NCBI GenBank assembly: GCA_964627195.1
Contig: CAZVJU010000003.1
Location: 17,478 to 81,477 of the forward strand
Length of the DNA stretch: 64,000 nt
Direction of reading: 5' to 3'
Source: CAZVJU01 sp964627195
Lineage (GTDB): Bacteria; Patescibacteriota; Microgenomatia; UBA8517
A model generated the notes under the pieces. The model was given only the letters and a program-made list of their open reading frames with translations, did no database searches and had not been told where the DNA came from. The first letter of the stretch is position 1, and every line of letters begins with the position of its first letter. Below are positions 30,536 to 39,326 of this stretch, piece by piece. A program made the position numbers and the translations under genes.

Positions 30536-30942
30536 CTCGCCCTGTGAGAGATAAGTTTTCCACACATAGTTGTGAATTGGCTTGGCACAAGTTGAGTTTA
30601 AAGGTGAGGCTAAGCAGCAATATACCCCATAGTCGATTGACTTATCGAATAGTGGGTAGTATAATAATATTTGTTTGGCAGATTGAAGTGAGAAATCTGC
30701 TTAAATAGTAAGTTTTATTTCTAAGTTTTAAGATATATATATCCCCAGTTTAGTATTTAGTCAAAAAAGGATTTTTGTATATCTTCGCAATTTGCGCTGC
30801 GTATAGCGCACAAGCGGTAATATATAAAAGATACCTAAAGTATATTAATTATTTTGCTACCCGTATCTAATCTTTCCGCTACTTAACGTACATCTTTCAT
30901 TTAGGCAGTTTTGTCACTTCAATTTGGTCACTCTAAAATCAT
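30536..30942. other. 407-bp gap without a gene
   Basis: No ORF is credible. It holds a 7-bp stem GCAGATT/AATCTGC (30678-30700) and a stem TGCGCT/AGCGCA (30793-30810). Two GTCAC direct repeats 9 nt apart lie just before a TAAAAT box that precedes the helicase start. The long leader-like space suggests possible cold- or self-regulation of the helicase, which is unproven. Confidence 0.45.
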
Positions 30943-32139
30943 ATGTATAGAAAATTTAATCAAAGGTTTAGCCGGGGAAGAAATTTCTCCAATTTTAGGG
31001 CAAGTGCCGGGCGCGGAAACGGCAGAGGAAGAGTCAAATCCTTTGATCCCACAAACTTTATTAATACGCCTCAGGTTAAAAATGGCTTAAGTGACTATAC
31101 GATATCCCACACTTTTAGCGATTTCCGGATTTCGGATACTCTAAAAGAAAATATTTCACGCAAAGGCTATAAAACTCCCACCCCAATTCAGGATCAGGCA
31201 ATTAACCCCATCCTTGAGGGAAGGGATTTAATCGGCATCGCCAACACAGGAACCGGTAAAACCGCCGCATTTTTAATTCCGCTTATTGATAAGGTTGCTA
31301 AGGATCGTAGGCAAAAAGTTTTAATAATTGCACCGACTCGTGAGTTAGCAACACAAATTAAGGATGAACTTATCGATTTTTCGAGAAACGTCGGAATATA
31401 CTCTGCTCTTTGCATCGGCGGAGCAAATATCAGAAGGCAGGTTTACGATCTATCCCGAAATCCGAATTTTGTAATCGGGACCCCCGGAAGACTGCTGGAT
31501 TTGCTAAATACCCGCTCCCTCAACCTATCAACTTTTGCTACGGTTGTACTTGACGAAACGGACAGAATGGTTGATATCGGATTTATCAAAGACATAAAGT
31601 ACATTATCTCCCTGTTGCCAAAACCGCGCCAATCGCTTTTTTTCTCGGCGACGGTAAGTAGAGGGGTTAGAGAAATTTTAGAAAGCTTTGTCCAAAATCC
31701 TGTCACAGTCTCTGTTAAAACCGGCGAAACAGCTGAAAATGTAAGCCAAGAGGTTGTTAAGGTGGGCAATCCCAATGCAAAAATCGAGGAATTGCACAAG
31801 CTTCTTATAAAAAAAGAATATGAGAAGGTTCTCGTCTTCGGAAGAACAAAACATGGAGTTCAAAGGCTCTCAGATGAGCTTATCAAACGGGGCTTTAAGG
31901 CAGATGCGATTCACGGCAATAAAAGACAAAGCCAAAGGAATAGAACCTTGGAAAAATTCAAGGCTAACACTATTCAGATTCTTATCGCAACTGACGTTGC
32001 CTCAAGAGGCTTAGATATTCCGAATGTCAGTCATGTAATAAACTATGATTTACCCGAATCTTACGAGGCATATGTTCACAGGATCGGTCGAACAGGGCGG
32101 GCTGACAAGAGAGGGACTGCTCTCACTTTTATTGGGTAA
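30943..32139 (+). CDS. DEAD-box ATP-dependent RNA helicase
   Basis: The 398 residues start with an Arg/Gly-rich RNA-binding tail (about 1-35). The complete helicase core follows: Q motif (GYKTPTPIQDQ), motif I ANTGTGKT, Ia PTRELA, TPGRLLDLL, motif II LDETD (a DEAD variant), motif III FSATV, motif V ATDVASRGLD and motif VI HRIGRTGR. It unwinds RNA duplexes and probably serves ribosome assembly or mRNA turnover. There is no C-terminal extension. It is shorter than DeaD/CsdA and similar to RhlE. The ATP-grasp gene follows 15 bp later, so the two may be one transcript. Confidence 0.95.
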   Translation: MYRKFNQRFSRGRNFSNFRASAGRGNGRGRVKSFDPTNFINTPQVKNGLSDYTISHTFSDFRISDTLKENISRKGYKTPTPIQDQAINPILEGRDLIGIANTGTGKTAAFLIPLIDKVAKDRRQKVLIIAPTRELATQIKDELIDFSRNVGIYSALCIGGANIRRQVYDLSRNPNFVIGTPGRLLDLLNTRSLNLSTFATVVLDETDRMVDIGFIKDIKYIISLLPKPRQSLFFSATVSRGVREILESFVQNPVTVSVKTGETAENVSQEVVKVGNPNAKIEELHKLLIKKEYEKVLVFGRTKHGVQRLSDELIKRGFKADAIHGNKRQSQRNRTLEKFKANTIQILIATDVASRGLDIPNVSHVINYDLPESYEAYVHRIGRTGRADKRGTALTFIG

Positions 32140-32154
32140 ACTCTGCCGGAGCCA

Positions 32155-33330
32155 ATGACTACAAGTATAACCACTTTTGACGTATTAGTTATCTACACCG
32201 AAAAACTTGCCATTAGTGCCAATTCTCCCTTAGAAGGTACTCCTGCACCATTCGCCAAAGAATCAGCTAACGCAAATTACAATATTGTTTATGCCTACTT
32301 TCTCAAAACCTGCCGGAGATTTAATTTAAAAGCGGCCTTTGCAACCTCAGCCGATATAATCGGCGCCGGCTTAGTCAAAAGTTATTGGCTTTTTGATAAT
32401 GGTACTTGGCTAAAAAGAGACAAGGTCGGTTTTTCTGAATTAATTTTTGATAAATTTTTTCCTACGAGTAAGAAAATCAGAGTTAGTCGCAATTTACTTT
32501 TCTCTTCAAAAAAGGTGAAATCTTTTAGTAACCCCCACCTTTTTAATCTTTGTTTTGATAAACAAAAAACTTACAATAAGCTCCGGAAATTTTCTATTCC
32601 CACGGTAACCATAAAAGGGGCAACCAGAAAAGGCGTTACTGAAGCCTACAAGACTCTTACCGAGAAAGTGGCTATTCATCCCCACAAAGACGATTTTTCC
32701 GACGAAATTATTATGAAAGACAGATTTGGAGCTGGTGGAAATAACGTCTACAAATTTAAAGCCAGTCAAAGACTTAAAATGATTGCGGTAATGAAAAAGC
32801 ACAAAAAGAAATCGTTTATCGCTCAGCCGTTTGTAAAATTTAATAAAGGTTTCAGCTATAAAAACTCTCCAGTTTCGACTGATATCAGGATGATCTATTT
32901 CGGCAAAAAAATAGTTCAAACATATATAAGAATGGCTAAACCGGAAGAGTTTAGGTGTAATGAACATCAAGGGGGGCTTTTAAAATATTTACCAGTAAGG
33001 GAAATGCCTCCTAAGGTGGTGGCATTTTCAAATGATATTGCCAAAATTCTAAACGAGAGATCATCTTTTTTTACACTTGACTTTATTATCAGCAATACCA
33101 GAAACGTTTATCTTCTCGAAGCAAATACCGGACCGGGGTTAGACTGGAATCTAAAAATCAAGGAAAACGAAATTGAAGCCAAGAAATTGATAAGACTTGT
33201 TGTCAAAGAATTAGCCAAAAGGGTTAAACTTCCAATCACTACTTCTAAAAATAAGGTTGAAAATATTAAAGTAGGTGTTCCGGGTGCTAGCGAATACACG
33301 GTAGTACCAAATCTGTTATCGCCACTTTGA
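32155..33330 (+). CDS. RimK-like ATP-grasp ligase
   Basis: This 391-residue protein has an ATP-grasp fold. The P-loop-like segment is IMKDRFGAGGNNVYKF (about 183-198), the domain centre is DIRMIYFGKKIVQTYIRM, and the metal-binding end is TLDFI...YLLEANTGPGLDW with Glu and Asn ligands. Related RimK/glutathione-synthetase enzymes join an amino acid to a carboxylate. The N-terminal 150 residues are less conserved and presumably bind the substrate. It could modify a protein or small peptide. No peptide substrate gene is visible. It follows the helicase closely, and the C-terminal tail after about 360 is not part of the domain. Confidence 0.85.
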   Translation: MTTSITTFDVLVIYTEKLAISANSPLEGTPAPFAKESANANYNIVYAYFLKTCRRFNLKAAFATSADIIGAGLVKSYWLFDNGTWLKRDKVGFSELIFDKFFPTSKKIRVSRNLLFSSKKVKSFSNPHLFNLCFDKQKTYNKLRKFSIPTVTIKGATRKGVTEAYKTLTEKVAIHPHKDDFSDEIIMKDRFGAGGNNVYKFKASQRLKMIAVMKKHKKKSFIAQPFVKFNKGFSYKNSPVSTDIRMIYFGKKIVQTYIRMAKPEEFRCNEHQGGLLKYLPVREMPPKVVAFSNDIAKILNERSSFFTLDFIISNTRNVYLLEANTGPGLDWNLKIKENEIEAKKLIRLVVKELAKRVKLPITTSKNKVENIKVGVPGASEYTVVPNLLSPL

Positions 33331-33369
33331 ACTGACTATTTTTAAGTTATTAACTTCTTTCGAAGAGAT

Positions 33370-34608
33370 CTAAAAATAAATTTGAAATACTTTTAGGTAA
33401 GACAGAAGTAAATGCGGCATAAGATAACGGGTTTTCACCGACTCATGAGCCTTTTGCGAAATTGACTGCATTTTATCCTGGTTGGCAAGAACATATACTA
33501 TTTTTTCTGCAGCTTCCTCTACCGAGTTAACTAAAAATCCATTTTCGCCATCCTGAATCTGTAGTTGTATTCCTCCAACCCGTCCTCCGATAACAATAGC
33601 CCCTTTCCACATGGCTTCGGTTACCGTTAGTGCAAAGCCCTCTTTGATAGACTTTTGCAGAATAACATCTGAGGCAGTTTGAAATGCATCTACAAACCTA
33701 TCGTTATCCTGCATATTAATGAAAAATAAAATACCTTCTTTACTTTTTGCATATGCTTTTACTTCCTCCGCAATTTGCACTCCTTCAGGATCATCGGATG
33801 CCATCTGAGCCACAAACGCTAGTTGCAAATTCGGAACCCGCGCTTTTGCCAGCTGACACGCATCTATCACCCCAATAGGATCTTTCCAGGGATCAAGGCG
33901 GGAAACTTGGGTTACAAGCGGTTTTGTTACATCTACTCCTAAACTTGTGAGTAAAAGTTTTGCTTCGTCTTTAGTCATCAACTTATTTTTAGGTGCAAAA
34001 GGATCTATAACCGGAGTTATCAAACTTACTTTCTCCCCAGCTATACCATCGTGGACAAAATCCTGCATAGTAAAGATAAAACGATCAAACTTCTGCAAAT
34101 AATCAAAAATAAAACTCCATACAGCTTCGTTGGGAGTCGAGGTATCAATATGACACCGCCAAATGACAAGTTTGGGCCGATTTTTCATAAAAGCCACTGC
34201 CGCTGCGGGTTGTGGATCATGAACAATAAGGACATCTGTTTCTATTTCATCCAAAAGTCTTGCACACACTTTGTTGTGCTCAAGATACAAGTGTTTTTCT
34301 TGAGGAGTTAAATCACCCGCTTTGCCTTGAAGGAAATTATGAATTTTTTTGGTTACTTCGAAAAAAGCCATATCCGGAGGAATAACATACCAGCCACAGG
34401 ATAGACCAAGGTCCCGCCACAAGGGAACTTCGCTCGGCAGCATTTCGGCTACTCCGCCCCCTAGAGCAGTTGCGTTAACTTCTGCGATCTTTAAGTTTTT
34501 TGACTTTTGAGCTAGAGTGGTAAGTGACTCGACAACATCAGGAATAAGACTGTTGTAGTCTACCAATTTTTTCTCAGCAACAGATACTTCTTGTAATGCC
34601 AGCGACAT
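33370..34608 (-). CDS. Trehalose-synthase-like GT4 glycosyltransferase
   Basis: This 412-residue GT-B enzyme resembles the trehalose glycosyltransferring synthase TreT. Diagnostic pieces are NATALGGGVAEML near the N-terminus, WRCHIDTSTP, ITPVIDPFAP, and the donor-binding VSRLDPWKDP and KSIKEGFALTVTEAMW with the E-x7-E type motif. TreT makes trehalose from a nucleotide-glucose and glucose. I start at the ATG at 34608, 7 nt after the stop of the upstream GT4, rather than 32 codons earlier, where it would overlap that gene. With that gene and the divergent glycosidase it forms a small sugar-metabolism cluster. Confidence 0.88.
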   Translation of the reverse strand: MSLALQEVSVAEKKLVDYNSLIPDVVESLTTLAQKSKNLKIAEVNATALGGGVAEMLPSEVPLWRDLGLSCGWYVIPPDMAFFEVTKKIHNFLQGKAGDLTPQEKHLYLEHNKVCARLLDEIETDVLIVHDPQPAAAVAFMKNRPKLVIWRCHIDTSTPNEAVWSFIFDYLQKFDRFIFTMQDFVHDGIAGEKVSLITPVIDPFAPKNKLMTKDEAKLLLTSLGVDVTKPLVTQVSRLDPWKDPIGVIDACQLAKARVPNLQLAFVAQMASDDPEGVQIAEEVKAYAKSKEGILFFINMQDNDRFVDAFQTASDVILQKSIKEGFALTVTEAMWKGAIVIGGRVGGIQLQIQDGENGFLVNSVEEAAEKIVYVLANQDKMQSISQKAHESVKTRYLMPHLLLSYLKVFQIYF

Positions 34609-34615
34609 ACGTGAT

Positions 34616-35734
34616 CTATTCTTCAGCCCAAACCCCTTTGAGGATATCTCGCGTGGTTTGCATCTCTTTGAGCGTCTTTTCACTAAGCTTTGCTCTCTCT
34701 TCAAATATTTCTATCACTTTTTGGTACGCAAGTTCATATTGCCTCGCCATGATTTTATAATTAAAAAGATTTCTCGCCCGCTCGGAAATATATCTTCTAT
34801 CCATAGAAAAAAGTTGATCCATATGGTGGTAACCCTGAACAAAGTCTTCGACCAAAAGCCCTGTCCTACCCTCTTCAATAAGCTCAGGCATAGAGCCCTT
34901 TTCAATAGCCAGAGTCGGCGTACCACAGTATGCTGATTCCAAAACAGTTAAGCCAAAGGGTTCGCGAAAACCAGTTGGATGCAAATTTACCCGAGCGTTA
35001 CTAATTAGTTCAATTTTTTCCTGCATACCGATTTCACCAAGGTTTTCAACAAGAGGATGCGCTAAATAGGGCTTAATAACTTTTTCAAAATAGTCTTTGC
35101 CTTGGAAATCCAGTTTGCCGGCAATCTTAATTTTCATTCCAAGCCTTAGTGCCAATTCAATTGCAAGATGTGGATTTTTCTCCTGGTCATAGCGACCTAT
35201 AAAACACAAATAATCCTGAGGTTTTTCAACAAAAGGAAATTCTTCGGGGTCAAGACCATTATAACAAACCCCAACGTACTGAAGATCAGGAAATCCTTCC
35301 TGCTGGTTTTCCGAAATAGAAGCGTAAAAAAGCCCTTCGCGCTTTTCAAAATATTTTAACTGCGAAAAAAGAAATGGACCATGAAGAGTCGTCAGATTTG
35401 GAAATTCCTGAAAGTCTATAAGATCATACGCGTTGGAATGAATTATGTCGACGTGAGGTAAAATAGCTCTTAATATTTTCTTCATTCTTTTATGAATTTC
35501 AGCAACTCTCCTTTCTATCGTAATATTTTCCTCCACATCCTTGCCAAAGAAAGTATGTTTTTCACAAATGGGAATAAGTTTGCAGGGTACTTGAGAATCA
35601 CCCGGTGCAAGTAAGGTCACTTCATGACCTCTTTCCATAAGTCCCTTGATAAGGAAATAAATCACACGCTCAGTACCACCGTATTTTTGGGGAGGAACCT
35701 CAACATAAGGTTCCGCAAGCATAGCAATTTTCAT
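34616..35734 (-). CDS. GT4-family glycosyltransferase
   Basis: This 372-residue GT-B enzyme has the N-terminal AEPYVEVPPQKYGGTERV loop, typical of a large GT4 group, the IHSNAYDLIDF and TLHGP segments, a GRYDQEKNPHLAIELA donor-site start, and PFGLTVLESAYCGTPTLA with the catalytic Glu pair. It transfers a sugar from a nucleotide donor, and the acceptor is unknown. The final 40 residues form a charged helix. It is 7 nt upstream of the trehalose-synthase-like gene and shares its transcript. The glycosidase gene diverges from it. Confidence 0.9.
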   Translation of the reverse strand: MKIAMLAEPYVEVPPQKYGGTERVIYFLIKGLMERGHEVTLLAPGDSQVPCKLIPICEKHTFFGKDVEENITIERRVAEIHKRMKKILRAILPHVDIIHSNAYDLIDFQEFPNLTTLHGPFLFSQLKYFEKREGLFYASISENQQEGFPDLQYVGVCYNGLDPEEFPFVEKPQDYLCFIGRYDQEKNPHLAIELALRLGMKIKIAGKLDFQGKDYFEKVIKPYLAHPLVENLGEIGMQEKIELISNARVNLHPTGFREPFGLTVLESAYCGTPTLAIEKGSMPELIEEGRTGLLVEDFVQGYHHMDQLFSMDRRYISERARNLFNYKIMARQYELAYQKVIEIFEERAKLSEKTLKEMQTTRDILKGVWAEE

Positions 35735-35825
35735 ACATTAAAGCAGGCTTAATTTGAGATTATTACTTGTATATAATACTACAAAGGTAATAATATTAGA
35801 AGCTATCCAAGCTACGAGAAGAATT

Positions 35826-37610
35826 ATGGTCTATTATATTAAAGAAAATTTTTATTTTGATATCGACAAATATAACCAACTTAGGATAACCGGACCACAA
35901 AATCACCTTCTTCTTGGCTTGACCATTCCCGAAAATGTCAAAATTGAAGTTGAAAAGTATAACCTTCACAAGAAGCAGCTGGTCGTAAAATTAAAGCTTT
36001 CTACAAAAAAATTAACTACGCCAATTCCTATTGTCACAGACATTCGAACCATAAGAACTTACACAGAAAATGTCCGCCCTCAACCAACTTATGGAGAACT
36101 GATAGAAAAAAATATTGAAGAGTTGGTCCCTCAGACAATTAGACAAGTTAAAAGAAAAGGAAAGATCGTTCTCAAGTTTGCCAAAACGTACACCGACGAA
36201 CGGGGAAAAATACGAAGGTACGGGGCAAAATTTATTCTTCCGCCTGATTCCAGCGCAAAAATTGACGGGAAAAAGTTAACGATAACCTCTGATAAAAATA
36301 TTTTTTTAACCATTAAAACAATTACAAATGTAACTGTTTCTCAAAAACTTCGCTCCTTGGTTTTTGTTCCTGAAGAAGATATTAGTCGGGATCTATTTAA
36401 TAAAACCTTATTAGACCTTTACCAAAAAGCAGGTAAAGATGTTGAATATCTAGTTCGAACTCAAAAAACGAGCAGCTTTGAGTATGGCACAATATTCCCA
36501 CGAGACTGGATTGAGTCAGCGGATCTGGGACATGGAGACTTCAGCCCTGAGACTATTGATTATATGTATTCTCAGGCTATGAAAAATATCTCAGAAACGG
36601 GCGAAGGCTGGCACGAAGAACTGGTGGGCTCATACCGAATGAAAGCGGGTTCTAAAAATTTTATCGATAGAAAGATGATTGACATAGAACCACGCTACAT
36701 CATCGGTATGAATTTCGTGACAAAGTCTTTCCTGCTGAATAAAGAAAATAGAAGAAAGCTAAAATTGGTGGCAAATTACATACTGCGTAACGCCGAAGAA
36801 AAAGAACTTATAACATTTAAGCGAACACATCGTGCTCGCGATGAATACTATCCTGTTGGTAATTGGCGAGACAGCGGCAATGCATTTCCCGGGCAAAAAT
36901 CCCCCTTGGCTCCTTATGATGTCAATTGTGTTTTTTATCCAACCAGTTTGAAAATAATCCGAGAATACTGTACCTTTTTCCAAATCCGCAATCTTAATTG
37001 GTTGGATGAAATCTTCGAGAAATGGCAATTGAATAAACAAAAATATCGTATGTATCACCCATATGACACAGTGGGGTATGCACTAGCAATTCACGGAAAG
37101 AAAAATAAACAACTTACAGTGTCACACCTGGACGAGGCATATGACTTATTCTACGGAAATCCAAATCTTGAAGAAGTTGTAAGCTTTGCAATTAAGTTAG
37201 CAGATCCTGATTTTTTCTATACCCCCGTGGGACCAATCCTAGTAGCAAATGATGAGGAAGAATACTCAACCGGCCAATATCACGGTAAGGTTATTTGGCC
37301 AAAACAAGCCGCATTTGCAATCGCGGGGTTAGTAAGGCAATTCAGAAGAGGCATCTTGGAAAACTGGCCGAATGATGTTTTAGAAACAATCAAAGATGTA
37401 ATTAAAATAACCTGTGAAGCTTGTTTTCGAGGCTGGGAAGAATTGGGCGTAATACCTGAGCTTTACTACTATGACAAAAAAGGTAACTGTGCAAGACTCT
37501 ATACAGATCAGCAAAACTATGAGGGACCAATGAGTTTTCTGCAGCTTTGGAGTTTAGTCGGAGCTAGGCGGATTATGCGTGGATATCAGTTTATGAAGCT
37601 CCATGGCTAA
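35826..37610 (+). CDS. (alpha/alpha)6-barrel glycoside hydrolase, amylo-alpha-1,6-glucosidase-like
   Basis: The 594 residues comprise an N-terminal beta-sandwich-like region (about 1-200) and an all-helical catalytic domain. The domain has landmark segments GTIFPRDWIESADLGHGDF (about 237-255), NWRDSGNAFPG with candidate acid residues, and YTDQQNYEGPMSF near the end. This matches glycogen-debranching/GH15-GH63-type glucosidases. There is no signal peptide, so it should work on cytoplasmic glucans or glycosides. I use the ATG at 35826 because the TATAAT at 35772-35777 lies after the earlier possible start. It is divergent from the two GT4 genes, and all three probably handle one glucose-based carbohydrate. 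Confidence 0.78.
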   Translation: MVYYIKENFYFDIDKYNQLRITGPQNHLLLGLTIPENVKIEVEKYNLHKKQLVVKLKLSTKKLTTPIPIVTDIRTIRTYTENVRPQPTYGELIEKNIEELVPQTIRQVKRKGKIVLKFAKTYTDERGKIRRYGAKFILPPDSSAKIDGKKLTITSDKNIFLTIKTITNVTVSQKLRSLVFVPEEDISRDLFNKTLLDLYQKAGKDVEYLVRTQKTSSFEYGTIFPRDWIESADLGHGDFSPETIDYMYSQAMKNISETGEGWHEELVGSYRMKAGSKNFIDRKMIDIEPRYIIGMNFVTKSFLLNKENRRKLKLVANYILRNAEEKELITFKRTHRARDEYYPVGNWRDSGNAFPGQKSPLAPYDVNCVFYPTSLKIIREYCTFFQIRNLNWLDEIFEKWQLNKQKYRMYHPYDTVGYALAIHGKKNKQLTVSHLDEAYDLFYGNPNLEEVVSFAIKLADPDFFYTPVGPILVANDEEEYSTGQYHGKVIWPKQAAFAIAGLVRQFRRGILENWPNDVLETIKDVIKITCEACFRGWEELGVIPELYYYDKKGNCARLYTDQQNYEGPMSFLQLWSLVGARRIMRGYQFMKLHG

Positions 37611-37653
37611 ACTCGTGGTTTTCTCGCTTTGATGATCAAAAACGCTTGTTTCG

Positions 37654-37980
37654 CTAACCAAAAATTTTTTTAACAAGAAGAGTAAAGTTTAAACCTTTAT
37701 GTTTAGTTTTGCCTTCACTTTTTTTGGACCATACGGAAAGTATTAACCACTCATTTCTCTCATTCTTTTTAGCAACTACTTCTATTCGGACGTTATCAAG
37801 CGTTTTGTGATAAACCCAGACGTTTTTGGAGTTTGCATATCTAGATTGATCGGGGGCTCGCCATGTAGCCCAAGCATCACTCTGTTTAATTCCACGTTCT
37901 CTCATCCTGGCAAGAGCATGATTCGTCCAAATTACCCCGCCAAATTTATTGTCCACGCTTCCCTTTCCCTCTAATCTCAT
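37654..37980 (-). CDS. DUF4258-like small protein
   Basis: This 108-residue protein has the segment WTNHALARMRERGI, typical of DUF4258: a conserved His followed by an ArgMetArgGluArg helix. A four-stranded sheet (NVWVYHKTLDNVRIEVVAKK) follows. The fold is reminiscent of small RelE/BECR-type nucleases, and some DUF4258 proteins occur as toxins, but activity has not been demonstrated to my knowledge. It overlaps the 3' end of the upstream 112-aa gene by 35 bp, so the two are co-translated like a toxin-antitoxin pair. I note the possibility only. Confidence 0.7.
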   Translation of the reverse strand: MRLEGKGSVDNKFGGVIWTNHALARMRERGIKQSDAWATWRAPDQSRYANSKNVWVYHKTLDNVRIEVVAKKNERNEWLILSVWSKKSEGKTKHKGLNFTLLVKKIFG

Positions 37981-38284
37981 GAAGTATTTCTGCTTCTATA
38001 CTTTTAATTTCATTTCTTAATAACTCTTCAATATCCCCTTTTATCATCTTATTAAGATAGACTATGTGAGTATCACTGTAAGGAGACTCATGAAAGCTTA
38101 ATAAAAACTCTTCATGGTGCTCACGGGGTAAGATATCCAGAATTGAAGCTAAAACTCTATGATGAATAATTTCATCAATCAGTTGCCAAAGTTCCTCACG
38201 TTCTTCGGCTAAGTCAGTTACATTTTTTATTTCCCTATCAACTTCCTCAAATATTATCAGGTGATCGTAAAAGATTCTACTCAT
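37946..38284 (-). CDS. Small acidic helical protein, partner of the DUF4258 gene
   Basis: The 112 residues are mostly predicted helix and rich in Glu, with the central motif LLSFHESPYSDTHIVYLN and a basic end (RGKGKRGQ). No family is recognised with confidence. Similar small all-helical proteins occur as hypothetical genes in CPR genomes (from memory, not checked). The long overlap with the DUF4258 gene (35 bp) suggests coordinated synthesis. It has no DNA-binding motif that I can see, which weakens a classical antitoxin reading. Confidence 0.6.
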   Translation of the reverse strand: MSRIFYDHLIIFEEVDREIKNVTDLAEEREELWQLIDEIIHHRVLASILDILPREHHEEFLLSFHESPYSDTHIVYLNKMIKGDIEELLRNEIKSIEAEILHEIRGKGKRGQ

Positions 38285-38347
38285 AATAAATTAATGTATC
38301 TTTTGGCATATGCGATAAATCGCATCTGTAGAAAATTTTTGACATAT

Positions 38348-39310
38348 TTAGTTTCTTAGCATTGCTATATCTAAGTTATTATACTCGACCGGACCAAGTG
38401 GAACTTCATTTTCCGGATCGTCCACAAAAAAAATAATTACAGGCCCCTTTTTGTAAGCGCTGCCCCCTAAAGATTGCATCACTTCAGGACTTCCGCCGTA
38501 GTGTTTACCCGTCCAAGCTGCAGGACCAGAATCAGCGATAGAAGCGATAACTGCATTGCCGTTTTCAGTATTAACGATAAGCACTTTTCGGTACTTATAC
38601 CAATTTTTTAAGTAAGGTTGTCTTCTGTCCCAATCCGACAAATAAAGGGTCTGGACGACTGCATACCATTTCTCTGTATCCTCCAACTCTTTCGTTAATG
38701 CCTGTTTAGACTGGGCGAAATAGCCCCAAGCCGAAAGTCCCGGCGCCATACCTTCCCGGATAACTTTGTTGCCCCCATGATCCTGTAATCTGTCACCGGG
38801 GAAACGTCTTAAATGCTGCTCTATTCCAATAATACCGTATGTCGTATTTAAGTGTTCGGACTCCAATGTTGCGCGCGCAGGAACCCCAATCACATTTTGG
38901 AAAACCTGTTCTAAAAGTTTTTCCTCGGTACGGGATAGCGGACGTACTCTCCCGGGCAAACTTGAGGAAAGTGTATCTACAAGAATCTCTTTCGAGTTCT
39001 CAGTACTCGAACCAGCAGTGGCAAATTTCTGCAAAATTTCATAAGAGGGAGGTAATAACTTTAATTCAGTTGGTAAATTAAATAAAAGTGCGCCAGTGAG
39101 AGCCCCTGTGCCAATAAGTTTAGCAGAATGCTCACGGATTTTACCGATATCAAGTCCTTTTGATTTGAAAAACTCCTCAGCATGAAAATGTCTCTCCTTG
39201 ATATGCCTTTTCGCTTCTAAGTTTACTAACTTTAGCCTTTGCCTCAATAATTCTGCATCCACTTTATTGGCAGCAATATCAAAATACGTTTGTGTGGGCA
39301 GCTTTCCCAT
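38348..39310 (-). CDS. Conserved-looking protein with a double-psi-barrel-like C-terminus
   Basis: The 320 residues have an amphipathic helical N-terminus and one weak hydrophobic stretch (LIGTGALTGALLF, about 65-77). The C-terminal domain has the pattern VLIVNTENGNAVIASIAD then SGPAAWTGKHYGGSPEVM and NEVPLGPVEY. That pattern (a strand, Asp-Ser-Gly-Pro, a ...LG/LS helix) resembles the RlpA/3D double-psi beta-barrels that act on peptidoglycan. The middle holds a FPGDRLQDHG segment of unknown use. It lies 16 bp downstream of gltX on the same strand. Murein-related function is inference from the fold pattern. Confidence 0.55.
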   Translation of the reverse strand: MGKLPTQTYFDIAANKVDAELLRQRLKLVNLEAKRHIKERHFHAEEFFKSKGLDIGKIREHSAKLIGTGALTGALLFNLPTELKLLPPSYEILQKFATAGSSTENSKEILVDTLSSSLPGRVRPLSRTEEKLLEQVFQNVIGVPARATLESEHLNTTYGIIGIEQHLRRFPGDRLQDHGGNKVIREGMAPGLSAWGYFAQSKQALTKELEDTEKWYAVVQTLYLSDWDRRQPYLKNWYKYRKVLIVNTENGNAVIASIADSGPAAWTGKHYGGSPEVMQSLGGSAYKKGPVIIFFVDDPENEVPLGPVEYNNLDIAMLRN

Positions 39311-39326
39311 AAATAGTTGAAAGTGG

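Noticed and set aside
34609..34704. N-terminal extension of the trehalose-synthase-like gene
   Set aside because: It would overlap the upstream GT4 by 89 bp and encode a very basic tail with no family counterpart. The ATG at 34608 follows the stop directly.
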